64,000 nucleotides of DNA from Medicago truncatula. Taxonomy: Eukaryota; Streptophyta; Magnoliopsida; Fabales; Fabaceae. Positions 16,164-29,425 of the stretch are shown here, in pieces (positions within the stretch are counted from its first letter, which is position 1; the number at the start of each line of letters is the position of its first letter). Made by a program: the position numbers and the translations under genes. The stretch covers positions 35,988,762-36,052,761 of the forward strand of contig NC_053042.1 in NCBI RefSeq assembly GCF_003473485.1. The letters are read 5' to 3'. The notes under the pieces were generated by a model that was not told the DNA's origin, did not search any database, and saw only the letters and a program-made list of their open reading frames with translations.

Positions 16164-17215
16164 ATGGCCACTGCTACCATTGTTCATGATGATTGTGAAG
16201 TTGGTTTTGAAGAAGGAATGCTTTGGTTACCCTCTTATGTTCTGGACGAGGTAAGCATTAATTTCTAGATTAATTCATCAAATGTATTAGCCATTAGGCT
16301 TTTATTTTATCTTATACTTTCTATATATATAATTTCCTTTCTTTAGGTATGTATGAAAAACCAACACCAAAAGGTTCTAACCCAACAAAAATTGCATCAC
16401 AAATCATTTGGAGAATCACAATCACAGGTACTGTTTTATCGGATGAATGTATTTCAATACCTCCTATTTACAATTTTATTTTCATACACTTTTTCTTAAT
16501 ATTAATTTTATCAAAATGTCTTGTGCAGTACTCAAAATCCATGTCAGGATCTTTGTACCAAAAGCCAAAACTTACGAACCGTGGCATTGGAAACGGAATG
16601 CGAGCAATATTTTTAGAATCAAGTCATGGATCATGCGGTACAGGCGTATTTTTACCTCAAAGAGCAGACACGAAGTTCCAACCACGAAAAAAGCCAGGTT
16701 GATATATGTTGCTTGATCACTTTGAAATGGAAGTTAATTCTTGCATGGAAAAAGCCAATTTTTTCACATTCCAATGCAATATTTTCGCGATTTTAAGAAG
16801 TTATATAATGAAATCTTTGTTTAATAAAGAGTTATATTTGTTTTGCAGCTTGTGCACCTGTCCTCCTTCCCGCCCGAGTTGTTCAAGCTCTAAATATTAA
16901 TGTGCATGCATTGGGTGTGCAGATATCACCCCAGCAAGGTCTCGATCATGTTTTAATTCTTATTTAATTTACATTGATTTCACATATTCATTTAGTTAGA
17001 ATTTCAAAAAATGGATCATTGTGTCTATAAAGGTAATTGACATGTCCTTTCATTTGGTTGCAGTTCAAAAATACAAACCAAGACGTGGTGAAGGGCACAC
17101 TAGTAAGTCAACAGAAAAGAAAAATGATCAGAAAGATGGTTCTAAGCAATGTAGTTTTATATCTCAGAAGCAATGTTCTCAAAGGATATTTCTTCCAAAG
17201 GAATGGACTTACTAG
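16164..17215 (+). CDS. Plant-specific small protein of unknown function (192 aa)
   Basis: Five exons with GT-AG borders join in phase: 16164-16250, 16347-16427, 16529-16697, 16849-16938 and 17064-17215, giving 192 residues. The start ATG is in good context (accATGG) and opens MATATIVHDDCEVGFEEGML, followed by WLPSYVLDE. The middle exon carries a glycine-rich core (GMRAIFLESSHGSCGTGVFL, then PQR). The next exon gives PVLLPARVVQALNINVHALG, and the C-terminus ends IFLPKEWTY. No signal peptide or membrane span is visible; residues 150-175 are basic and Lys-rich. The exon structure and evenly spaced conserved-looking motifs support a real gene, and the layout resembles a plant-only family of unnamed proteins. 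I cannot assign a biochemical role. Confidence 0.82.
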
Positions 17216-18130
17216 CTATCTCTTCATTTGGGAATAAGAGAACAATTATATTTGAGAGGGACATAAATAAAACAACTATTTCTGATGCCTATGTAGTATG
17301 CATAAAAGCTAGGATAGTTTGATATGTTGTGTTATAATAGTCTTTGATAATGTAAAGGGGTTAATTAATTTTATAATAATAATAGCCGTTGATCTCCCAT
17401 AAAGAGTTCTCTTTGTAATTTTATGCTTTGTAAGAATAAAAAAGATCATATATTGTAATGATATGCATAAATTTATCAAATGACCAGACATGCACTGAAT
17501 AATAACTAATTTCATAACTAAATTTCATATATGCTACACAGAAAGTAGCTATAGATACATGTTCTAAATCACACCTCAAAATAAAAATAAAAATTCATGT
17601 TCTAAATCGATTTCAATTTTTTTTTTTTCTTTTTTTGTTGAGAGAAATCGATTTCAGTTTATTCTTCTACATTTATGTAGTAAGCACTAAATAGAATTTC
17701 TCCTAGATTTATTCATCAAGATTCTAAAGACAATACGTATTCCTAATTTCTTTTAATCATCATCAATTATAATCAGTGCAGCAACCTAGATGATATAGAA
17801 TCCATATCTTCCAAATGTTGTTTATTAATTACTACTAGACTTCACTTCCTAGGGTCATGGCTTGAGATGATATATATGTACATATTAAGCCAATGTATAC
17901 GAGATGCCAAAATCATAATCATTACCTGTTTAGATTCACAGTGAGATTGACATAATCATTCTGATTTTGGCAAATTCACCGTTGATTCAAACATATATTT
18001 GGATTAACAATAAGTTTGACAGAATCACACTGTACCACTATTGTTTTGCCAAAAATTACTCTTTAAAACTTTAAAAAAATTACGATATCACTGTGATTTT
18101 ATCAAACTCATCGTCAATTTCAATCATGCA
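17216..18130. other. Convergent intergenic spacer
   Basis: Lies between the 3' ends of the plus-strand small-protein gene and the minus-strand bHLH gene. AT-rich, with no coding or structured feature beyond a short T-run near 17620. Confidence 0.6.
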
Positions 18131-21100
18131 CTAAATGTTGTGAGGTATAATTTGGTTAAGTGCTCTCTTAACTTCCACAATACTAACTTTCTTCCCATTT
18201 CCACCATTTTCCTTCACCTTAGCCCTCAACTCCGCAACAAAAACACCATTATTAAGCGAAGATTGAACTCCAATAACCTCAATCCTCAACTCCCTCAACA
18301 TTACCATAACGTCAAGCAACAATCCTTCTCTATGCAAACACTCAATCTCCAACAAAGCATCACTCTCAATAATCGAAACCTGAACCGACGAAACAACCTC
18401 CGTCTCAACTGCTTTCGCTCTCGTGGCTCCACACTCTTCCACAATCCTCACCTTTTTCTTATCTGTTGGACCCACCAAAACCGTTACACCACTCCTACTT
18501 TGTTGTTCAGTCTCTATCTGACGGTTACGTGTTTCAAGATCTTGTATCTTTCTTCTTAGCTGTTTCAAGTACTCAATAGTGTCACCTAATATAGAAGCCT
18601 TGTCCATTTTTGTCACGAATGGAACCAATGATCTTAAAATAATGAACCTTTCATTGAGTTTCTCTCTTCTTCGTCGCTCCGCGAGGACATGGTTGGCGCT
18701 CAGCTCGTCTTGCGGTGTTCCCTTGCCACGTAACTTGGAGGAGGGGTCAACGCCTGCATCATGAGTTTGAGGGGAGGTTTCGTCATGGTTTTTGGTGTGG
18801 AGGTATGGGACTGTGAAGAGGATGTATTTGAGGAGGCATTGGGAGGTGGTGGTGGTGGTTTCCGGTGGTGGTAGAGGGTGGAAGTTATGGTGGTTGGTCC
18901 AGTTGGTGAAAGAGGATTGGTTAGAGGAAGTGATGTAGTTGATGGAAGGTGAAGAATCGATAGTCCATTGTGTTGATTGGTTTTGAAGAATGGTTGAAAC
19001 AGTTTGAGAGTAGTGTGTGTCTTCTTGTGTTAAGTCTTCTAGTTGATGATGAAGTACTGCAAAAAAATGCACAAGTACAAGCACATGTCAATGTTTTTGT
19101 TATTAAAAATCTTTTGAAACATTTTTCATGTCTATTTCTCTTTAAATTAAATTGAATTATATAGTATATCTTTTGAAAATTAAGATCATCGCAGTCCAAT
19201 GAATTGATGTGAACATAATTTTGTGAAACTAAAGAGTGTAGTTTTTTTTGCTAAAATTACAATATCTCACTAAGTTCTAATAGTTTTGTCGCCAATGCAG
19301 ACATGCATGTCACTTTTTTAGGAATTAGGTTTCCCTAGATCTCACTCATTCAACATTTATATGTTGGTTTTCTACAAAGAAATAAAAAGACATGCTCCAA
19401 ATTGTTGCTTGTTAGAAGTGAAGTTGGATGAAATTAACATAAGAGTCATGCTAACTTCAGTATGTCTAAAATTTATTTTAACATTAGCAAATGGTTTGAG
19501 TTTTGTTGTTTTTTTTTTAATGTGTGTGGAAGGTTTCCGTATGCAATTAATGTTTTTCTTGTTTTCCTCTTTGATGCCAAACATAAAAAGTGAGTCATAG
19601 CTTTTAAAGTTCATGGATCAATTATCTTTTCACGCTTTGGATAAGAAGATTGATTGAAATGATACGATGGACTAAGAGTGAATTTATTTGTCACGCCATC
19701 AAATTGGATTGATAATTTCTTTTGTAATATTTTAAAATTTTGAGTTAAGACATGTGTTTAATTTTATTTATGTGATAACCCCTGAACTTCTCATGACCCA
19801 ACACATATTAGATCTTGACGTTATATAAACGTTTTCCTAAATTTTAATGCAATTTTTTTAATTTATAATCAACATACATAGTTGGTTTTATTTTTTTTAC
19901 TTAGTCCACCTTAATTCTTTAACTTATCAACTTCTTTAACCATTAGCTCAAACAAACAAAGTTGAGCTACCGACCCCCCTTATATAGAGTTAGTCAAAAG
20001 TTTGTATTTTCTCTCTTAATTAAAGCAAATGAGTTTTATTACATGGTTTGTAAATAAATGATTTTATATTTTTTCTTTATTAAACGAATAGAAACCTTTT
20101 TACATACATATTGATAATATATTTTGTCAAAAAATATGTTGATAATATATTGCATGGGGGAGCATGGTCACGTCTATAATTTACCGTGTGGGGTGTGAAT
20201 ATTTTTGGACTTTGGTGGCTGAGCATTAAATTGAGTCCGATTTTGCATAGAAGTGGATCCCGCAAAAATGGGGTAGACAATGGAATTAATTAGGATGGAC
20301 CACATGTATATATATGGATCTATAGAGAAAACAGAATAGTGTTTGAATCTAATGACCAGCCAGCCCCCCAAACTGTGCCTAACCTTATTATATGTGGTCC
20401 AATTCTCCTCCATCAATATGTGCTTAATTAATTTCTAGATTTTGGGTTCGAAATTTCAACAAGTCATTTCGCTATCAATTATTTTAAAGATTAACGTTGT
20501 ATGCTTGGTGAGTAGATTCAAATGCAAGTTGTTATATAATGCAGTGTCATGTGTGTTTGTTCTAACAATTACTAATGACTATTAATTTACCTGAGGATGG
20601 TAGTTGAACTTGTAGCAAATTACCCACCGGTTCTTCAATTGGGCCCCACCTTTGTGTTAAATCGGTTTTGTACGAGTCCACGTGTCCTAACGGGTTTCCT
20701 TGATTACTCACAACTAATAAATGAAAATCTGAATCTAAATGATTTGACCCGTCGTTTGGCGACCCGATCCGAATATCATCGGGCATTTCAATTTGCATCA
20801 ACTCACTTGGCTCTACAATAGCCGTCATTGAGGTTGCACGTCGGATACGACCTCCTGTTTCGTCTTCAGACTCGGATTCAACTTCGTCGTCTTCTTCATC
20901 TTCTTCTTCTTCTTCTTCCTCGTCTTCATCCATGTCGTCTTGATTGGGATTTGTAGAGGGTGGGTCTGCCATGGTGTACATGATGGTAGGAATGTGATCG
21001 GTTGAGGAAGTTGGGTTAGAGGTTGAGTGTTCTGAGAGTGCTGGCTTTGGCGGCAAAGAGTGACCATCTAAGAAGAAGCTCTTCACATGTTTGATGAAAT

Positions 21101-24100
21101 TAAGGTCTTCTTGAACCTAAGAAATTAACAAACATAAGTATAAGGTAAATGAGATGAGATGCTACACTATATTCAAGTTCAACTCTCTATTCATCCTAGT
21201 GTCATTTTCAAGATATTTATTTGTCTTATATTATTTATCATTTTTAGAATATTAGTAAAACATTAATTGTATTTTTTAAAACTAATATAGTCTTATTTAT
21301 TGTATTCCAACCCACCAAATTATTACACGAACATTATTTTCATTGCGGTAATGCACATCATTTTACATAAGAAATGGTATAATACTCAATAAATTTCTTG
21401 AATATGCATACCATTAGACAATCTAAACCTAATATGAGACAAATGAAATATGTTACCTTATCCGTTGTGCCAAACTCAACGACGCCATCCAATACAGGAA
21501 TACATACCACAGTCTGTAGATTATACATTACACAAATTAACCATTAGATAAAACAAAGTATTACTTTGGTTTTTTTTTTACTTCCTCCTATTATATATAA
21601 TTAAATGGAGTACAAAATTACAAATTAAAGTTGGATGGAGGAGTTGTTACCTGTATATTAGCACTCTAGCCAGTGGAAATTTTGCCAATGATTGAGAAAC
21701 AAGAGGAAAGAAAAGCTAGTTAGTAAATTATAAGCTTCATGATGTTCAATAAATTTATAATATGAAAGCAACTTTTAAAAAATTTCTTTATAAATGAAAA
21801 ATTGTCAAAATCAATAATCTAATGTACTAATTGGTGATCACCTTAGCTAGAATAGCTCTTGAAAATATTTTGCTATCCACTTCATTTGCACCCGTGAGCC
21901 ATATATGCTGTCTCTTTGTGTATGCCCTTCCAGGCAACCTTATATATGGTGCAATATAATGTGTGTCAAAACACAGAAAAAAAAAATCATAATCAACACA
22001 CTTGTATTAATAATATCTTCATAGTATTTCATCAACAAAAAAAATAGTATGTCTTAAATATTGTATCACCTATCACACAATTAATGACACAACAGTTTGA
22101 AAAATGACTCATCAAAAGATTAAAGTGTACTTGAATCCATGGATGTTAGTATTTTGCCGGTGGTACATCAATAATAATAATATAGTACCTAAATTTGTTT
22201 AGGTTGTCATATAGTATAAGGCCCTGTATTTAATACTACCAACTTATTTTATCCTACTTGAGAGAATAATGAATCCTATTAGAGTAGAATATAAAACAAA
22301 AAATACCCACTCCGTACCATAAATAACTAAATACTATGTAGGTATAATTAATTATTCTATTATTCTACCTTATAACTAAGCACCACTCTTAAACAAAAAA
22401 AGATTCAAATCAATGAATTAGAATAGAACAACATTTAAAATCATTTTCCTTAAAAACAATTTTTTTTTTAAACCATTCATTAAGAGTGAATTGAACTTTA
22501 AAAACGATAAATCATATAAACAAATTTTCCTACAAAAACGAAAGTTAAAATGGCCCAAAGTAGTAATAACTTCATAGCCCCTAAAATGAACCAACAATTA
22601 ATTGGCTGTTTCCTATAGATTACAATGACATCAAATTATTAGTGCATTATTGTTAGTCCATTCTAATCGAATCCTACTTCTCTCAACTCTATTATGCTTT
22701 TTCTTTGTCATCAAATCTAACGTAGTATATGTAAGTACCTATATTACATAACAAATAGAAGGATTCTTATATACTTATAGCCAGCTTTGTGTATGTATAT
22801 ATTATTTTTATAGATATAGACTAATCTACATTATTTATGGCCTATCTAAAGCTACCTCTTATTCCATAATCGAGAACTAATCAGACTCATTGCAATATTT
22901 GGTAAGAATACACACACATCTTCATATACCGTGACCAATTGATGTTATGTTCCTATGTGAAGCTAAAAAAAATAAAAATAAAAACACGTACTGTCATCAA
23001 AATGCAAATGATATGTGAAAAGTTTGAAATTGGATAAAGACAGAGAGAGTGAAGTGTGATAGTGAAAACTTCCAAAAATAGAATGGTAGTAACTAGTAAT
23101 TAAGTAGTGTTGAGATTTTTTTGCAGCTAAGTTAATTTGAATTCTGAAAAAGCATTCAAATTTGTCTGATTTTTCGAAATGAGCAACTCCCTCTATAGCA
23201 GCCGTCCTCTTCAAGCATATAATGCTCAACTAAGCAAACTCTTATTCGATAGAATCCTCTGAATATCAATCTTGTCATATTCACATATTGCATCCACAAA
23301 CTAATTGCTAATTTGTAAAAATTAAGAACTAATTTGATCGATAATTTGATGCATAGATTTGACTAATCATAGAAAATTGTTAATTTTTTATATTACCGTC
23401 TCCTCAATTTTTCAACACAAAAACAATATGCACATTGTAGGCTATTTTGTCTATGTAAAAATGTATATGATATAATAGATGTTCATATTTGTGGATATAT
23501 ATTCCTAAAATGTTGCTGACGGTTCATAAATTCGTAGGTGATGATCGATATAGCATTTAAGCAACACTCGCGGGGGCCTCTGCAACAGTCTGCATGCCTC
23601 ACCAAAATGCATATCTAACCGGGGGAAAAACTGCATTGATAATATGTATACTGCTACTTCATATGATAACTTTTAGCAATACCTCTTTTATCACAAAATT
23701 TATTTTTTTGTGTTAAAGGAAAGATATTTCAAAACCTAACTTAGCATAATTCGTACTAGCTAGTATATATGTTTATTCAATTTTTGCAGCTTGCATGATT
23801 TTTTTTTTTTTTTTTTTGCATTTAACAACAGGCTTTCCTCTCTCATGGAGATAAACCATAATTTCTCTATTCTCCTAACTAGAGTACATATATATATTTA
23901 GTGTCTATAAGTATAATAATAGTATAACTAATTAAATGATCAAGATATGCATTAAAGCAAAACTTGATCCTACCAAAGTTATTTCAATATTATTATGCTT
24001 CAAGAATTATGCTGGCAAACTTGAGCTATATATATTACTCTACTTTACTCAAAAATTAACTTTACTTATCTCTAGGACATTTGAATTTGTTATTTAAATT

Positions 24101-25566
24101 ATCTAGTTAAAACTCATATATATTATATGACTTTTGATTGGTCGATTGTGCAAACATTTTTTCCACTCAAAATGTAACAAAATTAAACTCATAATATGAG
24201 GTTGAATATGAAATTAGTGAGAAAATCAATTAGTATAATAGTTTTTACACACTCAATCACTTATAATGTTAAATCATTAAAAATGTTTGACTTTAATCAT
24301 AAATAATTTTAAAATCACACAGACAGATGATTGGTTTAAACTCTAAAAAGAATGTGGAAGTACTGATTATTAATTAATGTAAAGAGAAAGCTAGTATAGG
24401 TTAGTTTTCTGAATGAAATTGATATATCATAAAAGAGAGCTAGCTAGATAAGAAATAATGGAAGAAGGTGAGTTACTTTACTTACCCTACACCAGGAGGA
24501 AAAGAGAAAGAGACACACATCAAATAGAACCATTCAGATTCTGTTAGGTCCTCAGGTGACAAGGAAGCACATGGACGACGAGTTGGTGGATTTGTCTCTC
24601 CGGCAGACAATGATTCATAGAGTTCTCTTAGTTGCTGGCTTCTTTGTAGAGATGCTTCCTCAGCACTAACCTCCATTGGTTGCACTGTCTTTCGAGTCTT
24701 AATTGATCCATTGTAATATCCATCACCCCATACTAGAATCCTGTATATCAAATCATTGTGTTAGAGAAAATTATAAAATTCTTTATCACATAAGCTATTA
24801 CTAGTCAAAGTGAATATGTTCGAGAAGTGTGAGTTCAGTAAGAGTTTCACCTTGTAACTTTAATAGAAGGAGGTCTAATGTCTTTAAGAATGACTGTAAA
24901 ATGATTAATAATAAAATTTTACTTTTTTTTCGATTAATAAAATATACATAAACCCAGAGAAGTTGAATCGAACTGTTTTTATTTTTTTGGAGAATACAAC
25001 TAATATACTAGAAAAATAACCAGCGGCGATATACATGATCGATGATTTTAAATTGCAGTCACAATACAAGTCACCTCAACGGCATCAAAGTTGCAATTTC
25101 AACCGCATCAGCTGCATTTTTATGTTTTTTTTGCAATATAAAAGTTTGCAGCGTAACTAAAAATTGAAATTAAAACGATGACATACATAATTTTTTTTTT
25201 TTTATATATACACACTCTTAATTATTGGGTTTGTGCCAAAAATTGAAACATCAAAAATTGCAAAAGGCATATAAAGGTTTAACATGTCTATGCAACATCA
25301 CGACCTCAATAATTACCTAAATTTTGACATAATATTATCAAAGGTTAGAAGAAGACAAAGTATGTGTGTATTTTTATAAGACAAAGTAAAAAGTTGGAAG
25401 CATTAGAAGAAGAATATATAGTGAGTGAGGAAGAGGAAAAGAAAATGATGACGTACAGTTGTTGTGGGCAAAGTTGCCAGAAGAGGCTATAAGTCCACTG
25501 AACAGATTGCACCGCAGCCTGCAACATGTTTTGAAGCTTACTGCCTAATGGAGATGGAGCAGCCAT
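18131..25566 (-). CDS. TT8: TT8-type bHLH transcription factor (flavonoid pathway regulator)
   Basis: Subgroup IIIf bHLH factor. By family knowledge it joins R2R3-MYB and WD40 (TTG1) proteins to switch on late anthocyanin and proanthocyanidin genes. Seven exons: 25457-25566, 24486-24740, 21842-21938, 21651-21665, 21457-21513, 20591-21116 and 18131-19056. All are in phase and give 661 residues, a normal length for TT8. The N-terminal MYB-interacting region has VQSVQWTYSLFWQLCP, VWGDGYYNG and LSPEDLTESEWFYLMCVSFS. An acidic tract (DEDEEEEEEEDEEDDE) follows. The bHLH (ANHVLAERRRREKLNERF, then VTKMDKASILGDTIEYLKQL) keeps the His, Glu and Arg that read an E/G-box. The C-terminal ACT-like domain includes VQVSIIESDALLEIECLHRE and VFVAELRAKVK. 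Oddities are a 15-nt exon and Leu at the exon 1/2 junction. No inactivating change was seen. Confidence 0.95.
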
Positions 25567-26735
25567 TCTTTATTCATTCAGTCATTACCAAACAGTTTTT
25601 TCTTTCATTTCTCTGCAATATTTAATCATATCTAAAACACCTTTCCAAAAGTAGGAAAAAAGTCTGAAACAGGTAAAATTGGTTTCTGTTGTTTCATGAC
25701 AAGTAAATAGACAACGAAAAATCAAGAGAGAAAAGATGGTAAGCTGAACTTTCAATGAAGAAAGTATATAGAATAGAAGACTTGCAGGTATGTGTGTATG
25801 GCTTGTAGGTGAGACTAAGAAAGAGGTTTAACTTTAAAAGGGTTATGACTTTGAGGTGGATACGGGAGAGATTCAATAAATACTACTATATGTGTTTGTA
25901 TAAGATCATATATAGAAGAAGGTTTATTGGTTAAGAAAAGAGAAATGGTTTAATTTGAAGGATGAAGTGAAGAGTGATGTAGCAAAGGAGGGAGTATTTT
26001 TTGACTGGTTGGTCTACCAGCCAGTTTTTGGGTGCTACATATATATATATACTGATATTGTATATATCATAGTTTGGTTTGTTAGTTAGTTGTGTTAGTC
26101 ATTTTGAGGGCGCCAGCTAGCTTGGTTTTTGATTGTACGAGATAATATATAAAAAAAAGTGTAGCACAAACAGTAATAAAACACAACTAGAGATTATTAT
26201 GAGTACAACAATGATAAATGAAGAGTACAAGGATGATAAATAAAGACCTTTGAATTTCATACACTCGTTTAACATCATCAACATATTACATTTATCACAT
26301 CTTTCTTCTTTTCTCTTTCTTTTAAGGTGTATACATTTATATGAGGTGTATACCAAACATTTTCCTTCGAAGTAATCGATACTTCATGCCTCTCATATCT
26401 CATTTGATCGTTTTTTTTTTCACTAATTTTTTTTATTAATAAAAAGTTAATGGAATAATTAGGAGGATTTAAATATAATATAATAAATAAAGGTAAGGAT
26501 AATGGATTACCTTCGATCAGATTTTCACATGTTAAGATCTACAATACTCTCAAGTGGTATATTTTTTCTTAAATCACCCTTAAATGATTTATCTTTCATG
26601 TTTTTTAATTAAACATTTATTTTAAACGATTAAGATTTGATTGGACCTCTCCTTTAACTTATAAAAGTCCCAGGTTATAGTAATGATAAAAAGTAATTAA
26701 TTACTATTACCATGAAGTTGTTAATTTAGAAGACA
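25567..26735. promoter_or_regulatory. TT8 upstream region
   Basis: About 1.1 kb upstream of the TT8 start codon, ending at the transposase relic. It is AT-rich with short (AT) runs near 26038-26050. No coding sequence. The transcription start and specific MYB/bHLH sites cannot be fixed from sequence alone. Confidence 0.4.
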
Positions 26736-26739
26736 TCTC

Positions 26740-29090
26740 AATCCCCTAGATTTTTTTTATATTCCATTCTTCATAATCATATCTACGATAATTCACATCT
26801 TGAATAAGATGTTTACGAATCATGATATGACTTTTTTCGGTCAATCCCAAGAACTCGGCTCTAGCACTGAATCCACAACTCTCATCACCTTTAACATCCA
26901 CCATATTTTTCAATAAATGGAACCATGAATTTTGACATATAATCAATAGGGCTCAAAACATTATTAGGCATTGGAATCAGAATAGGTTTTGGAACCGGAG
27001 TAGACTTTGGAAACCGAGTAGGTGGTGGAAAGGGGAACATGATGTTTTACCAATACGAGCACCTTTCCTTTTAGGATATGATGACGTAGTTGGTGACGGT
27101 TGACTATCTAGATATTGAGAATCAACACGCTCCCACGAAGAAAGGTTTCGAATAGTCGATGCCACATTTGCTCTAGACCTTAAATTTTCACTTTTTTCTT
27201 GGCTCTCTTGGTTGATACTTTTCTTGATGGTGGAGACAACACTGTGTTGTCTGGAAATACCAACTACCGCAAAACCTCTTTGATTTCTAGCTTCATTTGA
27301 TAAGGGACTTTCTTGAGACGTTCTTGAACACTATTCCACTCCTCATCGACAGAAAAACCATCTTCATTATTTTCTTCAGCCATACATAACCTATGCCAAT
27401 GACGGTGTATCTCATCCAATAAAATAGGCTTGTTGTCACGAATTTTCACAGCAATGAAGAATGCACATGGTAGCCCATACGATGCAACATTGTCCATACA
27501 TAATGTTTCCTTGCAACGCTGTTCTTCCAAAACAATGTTACCCAAAGCATATCTAGACACATAACCCCCAACCCAAAGTACAAAATGACGTCTTTGTATC
27601 GCATCTAACTAGATCACAAACATATCATGTATTTTCTCTCAGCAAGTACCCAAATCACCCACATTATTGCTCGAATATTTCTTTATTATAGCATGAGCCC
27701 CTTCAACTCTGTTGGTGGTTCTGTATCCAAGATGCAAGACATGATATGTCCATGCCCTCACTATTTCGTCCTTAACAACATCCAAAATGGGGCTCTCGAC
27801 ATAGGTAAGAAACTTTGGAAAATCTTTACAAACATTTTTGAACTCCACTAATGCAATTGCATATAATTCTTGTGTGGGTGATTCAACAATAAACATCTCA
27901 TGCTCTCAATATCTTCTTCATTACATCACTACATCAGTGTGTTTCACCTCTTTCAAATCCTTTTTTCCCAAAGCATATCTACAGTCAGTGATGCACATGA
28001 CTCTAACATTTTTTCCAACATGAAAATAACTACTTTCTGGGAGAACAGTTGCAATCACATTCATCAAAGTTGTATCCATGTCAGTCATATTTACTCTTGG
28101 AGTTAAGAAGTTTAAGCATCATTTGTAAAACCCAAACAAAGTTGTCATCTTTCTCATGTGTCAAAAATCCAAAATCAACTGAATATGTCAAATCAGTCAA
28201 GGTGACCCCAACTATCTCAAACATTGGCATCATGTACATGTTGGTTTTGTAGGTGGAGTCCATAACCAAAATTGTTAAACAACTTAATGGATGTTGGATG
28301 AGCTTAAAATATGTCTTCAATAGTAGTACTTTCACTTTGTGTTCTGGTGAAATAAACATAGTTGTGCTCCTCCAACTTTGAGATTATATAATGCATCATC
28401 GTCTTGTCACCTCTGTTCGACTTCCATATTTGTTGATGTTAATTGCATACTTGCTTGATATTTGTCTTGCAATCTTGTCTTTTGCTCTTCAAATTTAACA
28501 ACTATTTTTTCAAAGCACCAAACTCTTGGTCAAGTCACATACAAGCTTTTTGTCATTCTCCTTTAATCTACCAGCAATCATGTGTCCTTCTAAACTTGGC
28601 TCCATCTCATGATTGTGAACTCTTAAGAATATTCAATCTCCAATCATTTGTTTACCTTCTAAGATATCCACGAACCATGAACATTCACCCACATTTTCTT
28701 AAACTTGTTGCCTCGTGCTTCAATCTTTTTTTCCGGCACTTTGTCATCGCCACTCCTTTCACACACTAATTGCAACTTTGGATTGATCAATTTGGATCTA
28801 CATATAACAATTGTAAATCTTGCCGTATTTGCTTGACAACGTACCCAATTAAGCAACTCATCCCTATCTTTCCATTTAACTTCTTCGGGAAAAAAAATTA
28901 GTTGTGTCAACTTAGTTGGCATCAAGTGGGACGACACCGGAATCAACATATAATGAAGCTTCAACATGGACTGAAGCTTCATCAATATTTGGTTTGACTT
29001 CAACCTTAGGCGGTTTGACATCTCCGAAATTATCGACAAAAATAGGTTTTGTCTCAACCGCATCATCATCTGTGTACTCAACCATAACTA
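26740..29090 (-). pseudogene. Decayed MULE transposase with FAR1-like, SWIM-like and OTU-like parts
   Basis: Minus-strand fragments in several frames line up in the order expected for a plant Mutator-like transposase related to FAR1. An N-terminal part (about 28659-28890) includes WKDRDELLNWVRCQA and FTIVICRSKL. The transposase core (28081-28359 and 27930-28080) includes VMDSTYKTNMYMMPMFEIVG, then VTLTDLTYSVDFGFL and FHVGKNVRVMCITDCR. Next come YRTTNRVEGAHAIIKKY (about 27700) and a SWIM-like CMDNVASYGLPCAFFIAV (27264-27560). An OTU-like protease start (DVKGDESCGFSARAEFLGL, about 26850) ends the series. Frame changes and stops interrupt it throughout, so it is dead. Terminal repeats were not found. 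Confidence 0.82.
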
Positions 29091-29204
29091 TAAATATACA
29101 ACACATCACGATGAATAAACAACTAACTAATGCAAAAACATTAGTTGCATAAAGGATTAAAATAAACAAAAAAAAAAAATAGGCAGTAGCATGCAATTTA
29201 TGAA

Positions 29205-29425
29205 CCATCGCATCGGTAGTTAACCACCAAAACTCCATCGGCAGTTATCTGTCGATGCCTCCATACTTCGGCACTTAATGCTGATACGTGCATGTCAGAC
29301 ATTTTGCGAAAATTGTCAGCAAGTTGATGAAATAGTGAGTAGGGGACTAGGTTGTTGTAATCCGCTGATATAACCGTGTGTCGGCAATTAACTGCTGAAA
29401 AATTCAAAAATCGACGGGAGCTAAC
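29205..29425. repeat. Cluster of short related palindromes
   Basis: Five imperfect palindromes with a common GGCAGTTAACTGCC-like core lie within 220 bp: tcggtagttaaccacc, tcggcagttatctgtcg, tcggcacttaatgctga, gtcggcaattaactgctg and gggagctaactgagg. They lie just upstream of the decayed MULE transposase and could be its subterminal repeats (inference). Confidence 0.5.

Noticed and set aside
18041..18559. 172-codon plus-strand frame
   Set aside because: Antisense shadow of the last TT8 exon.
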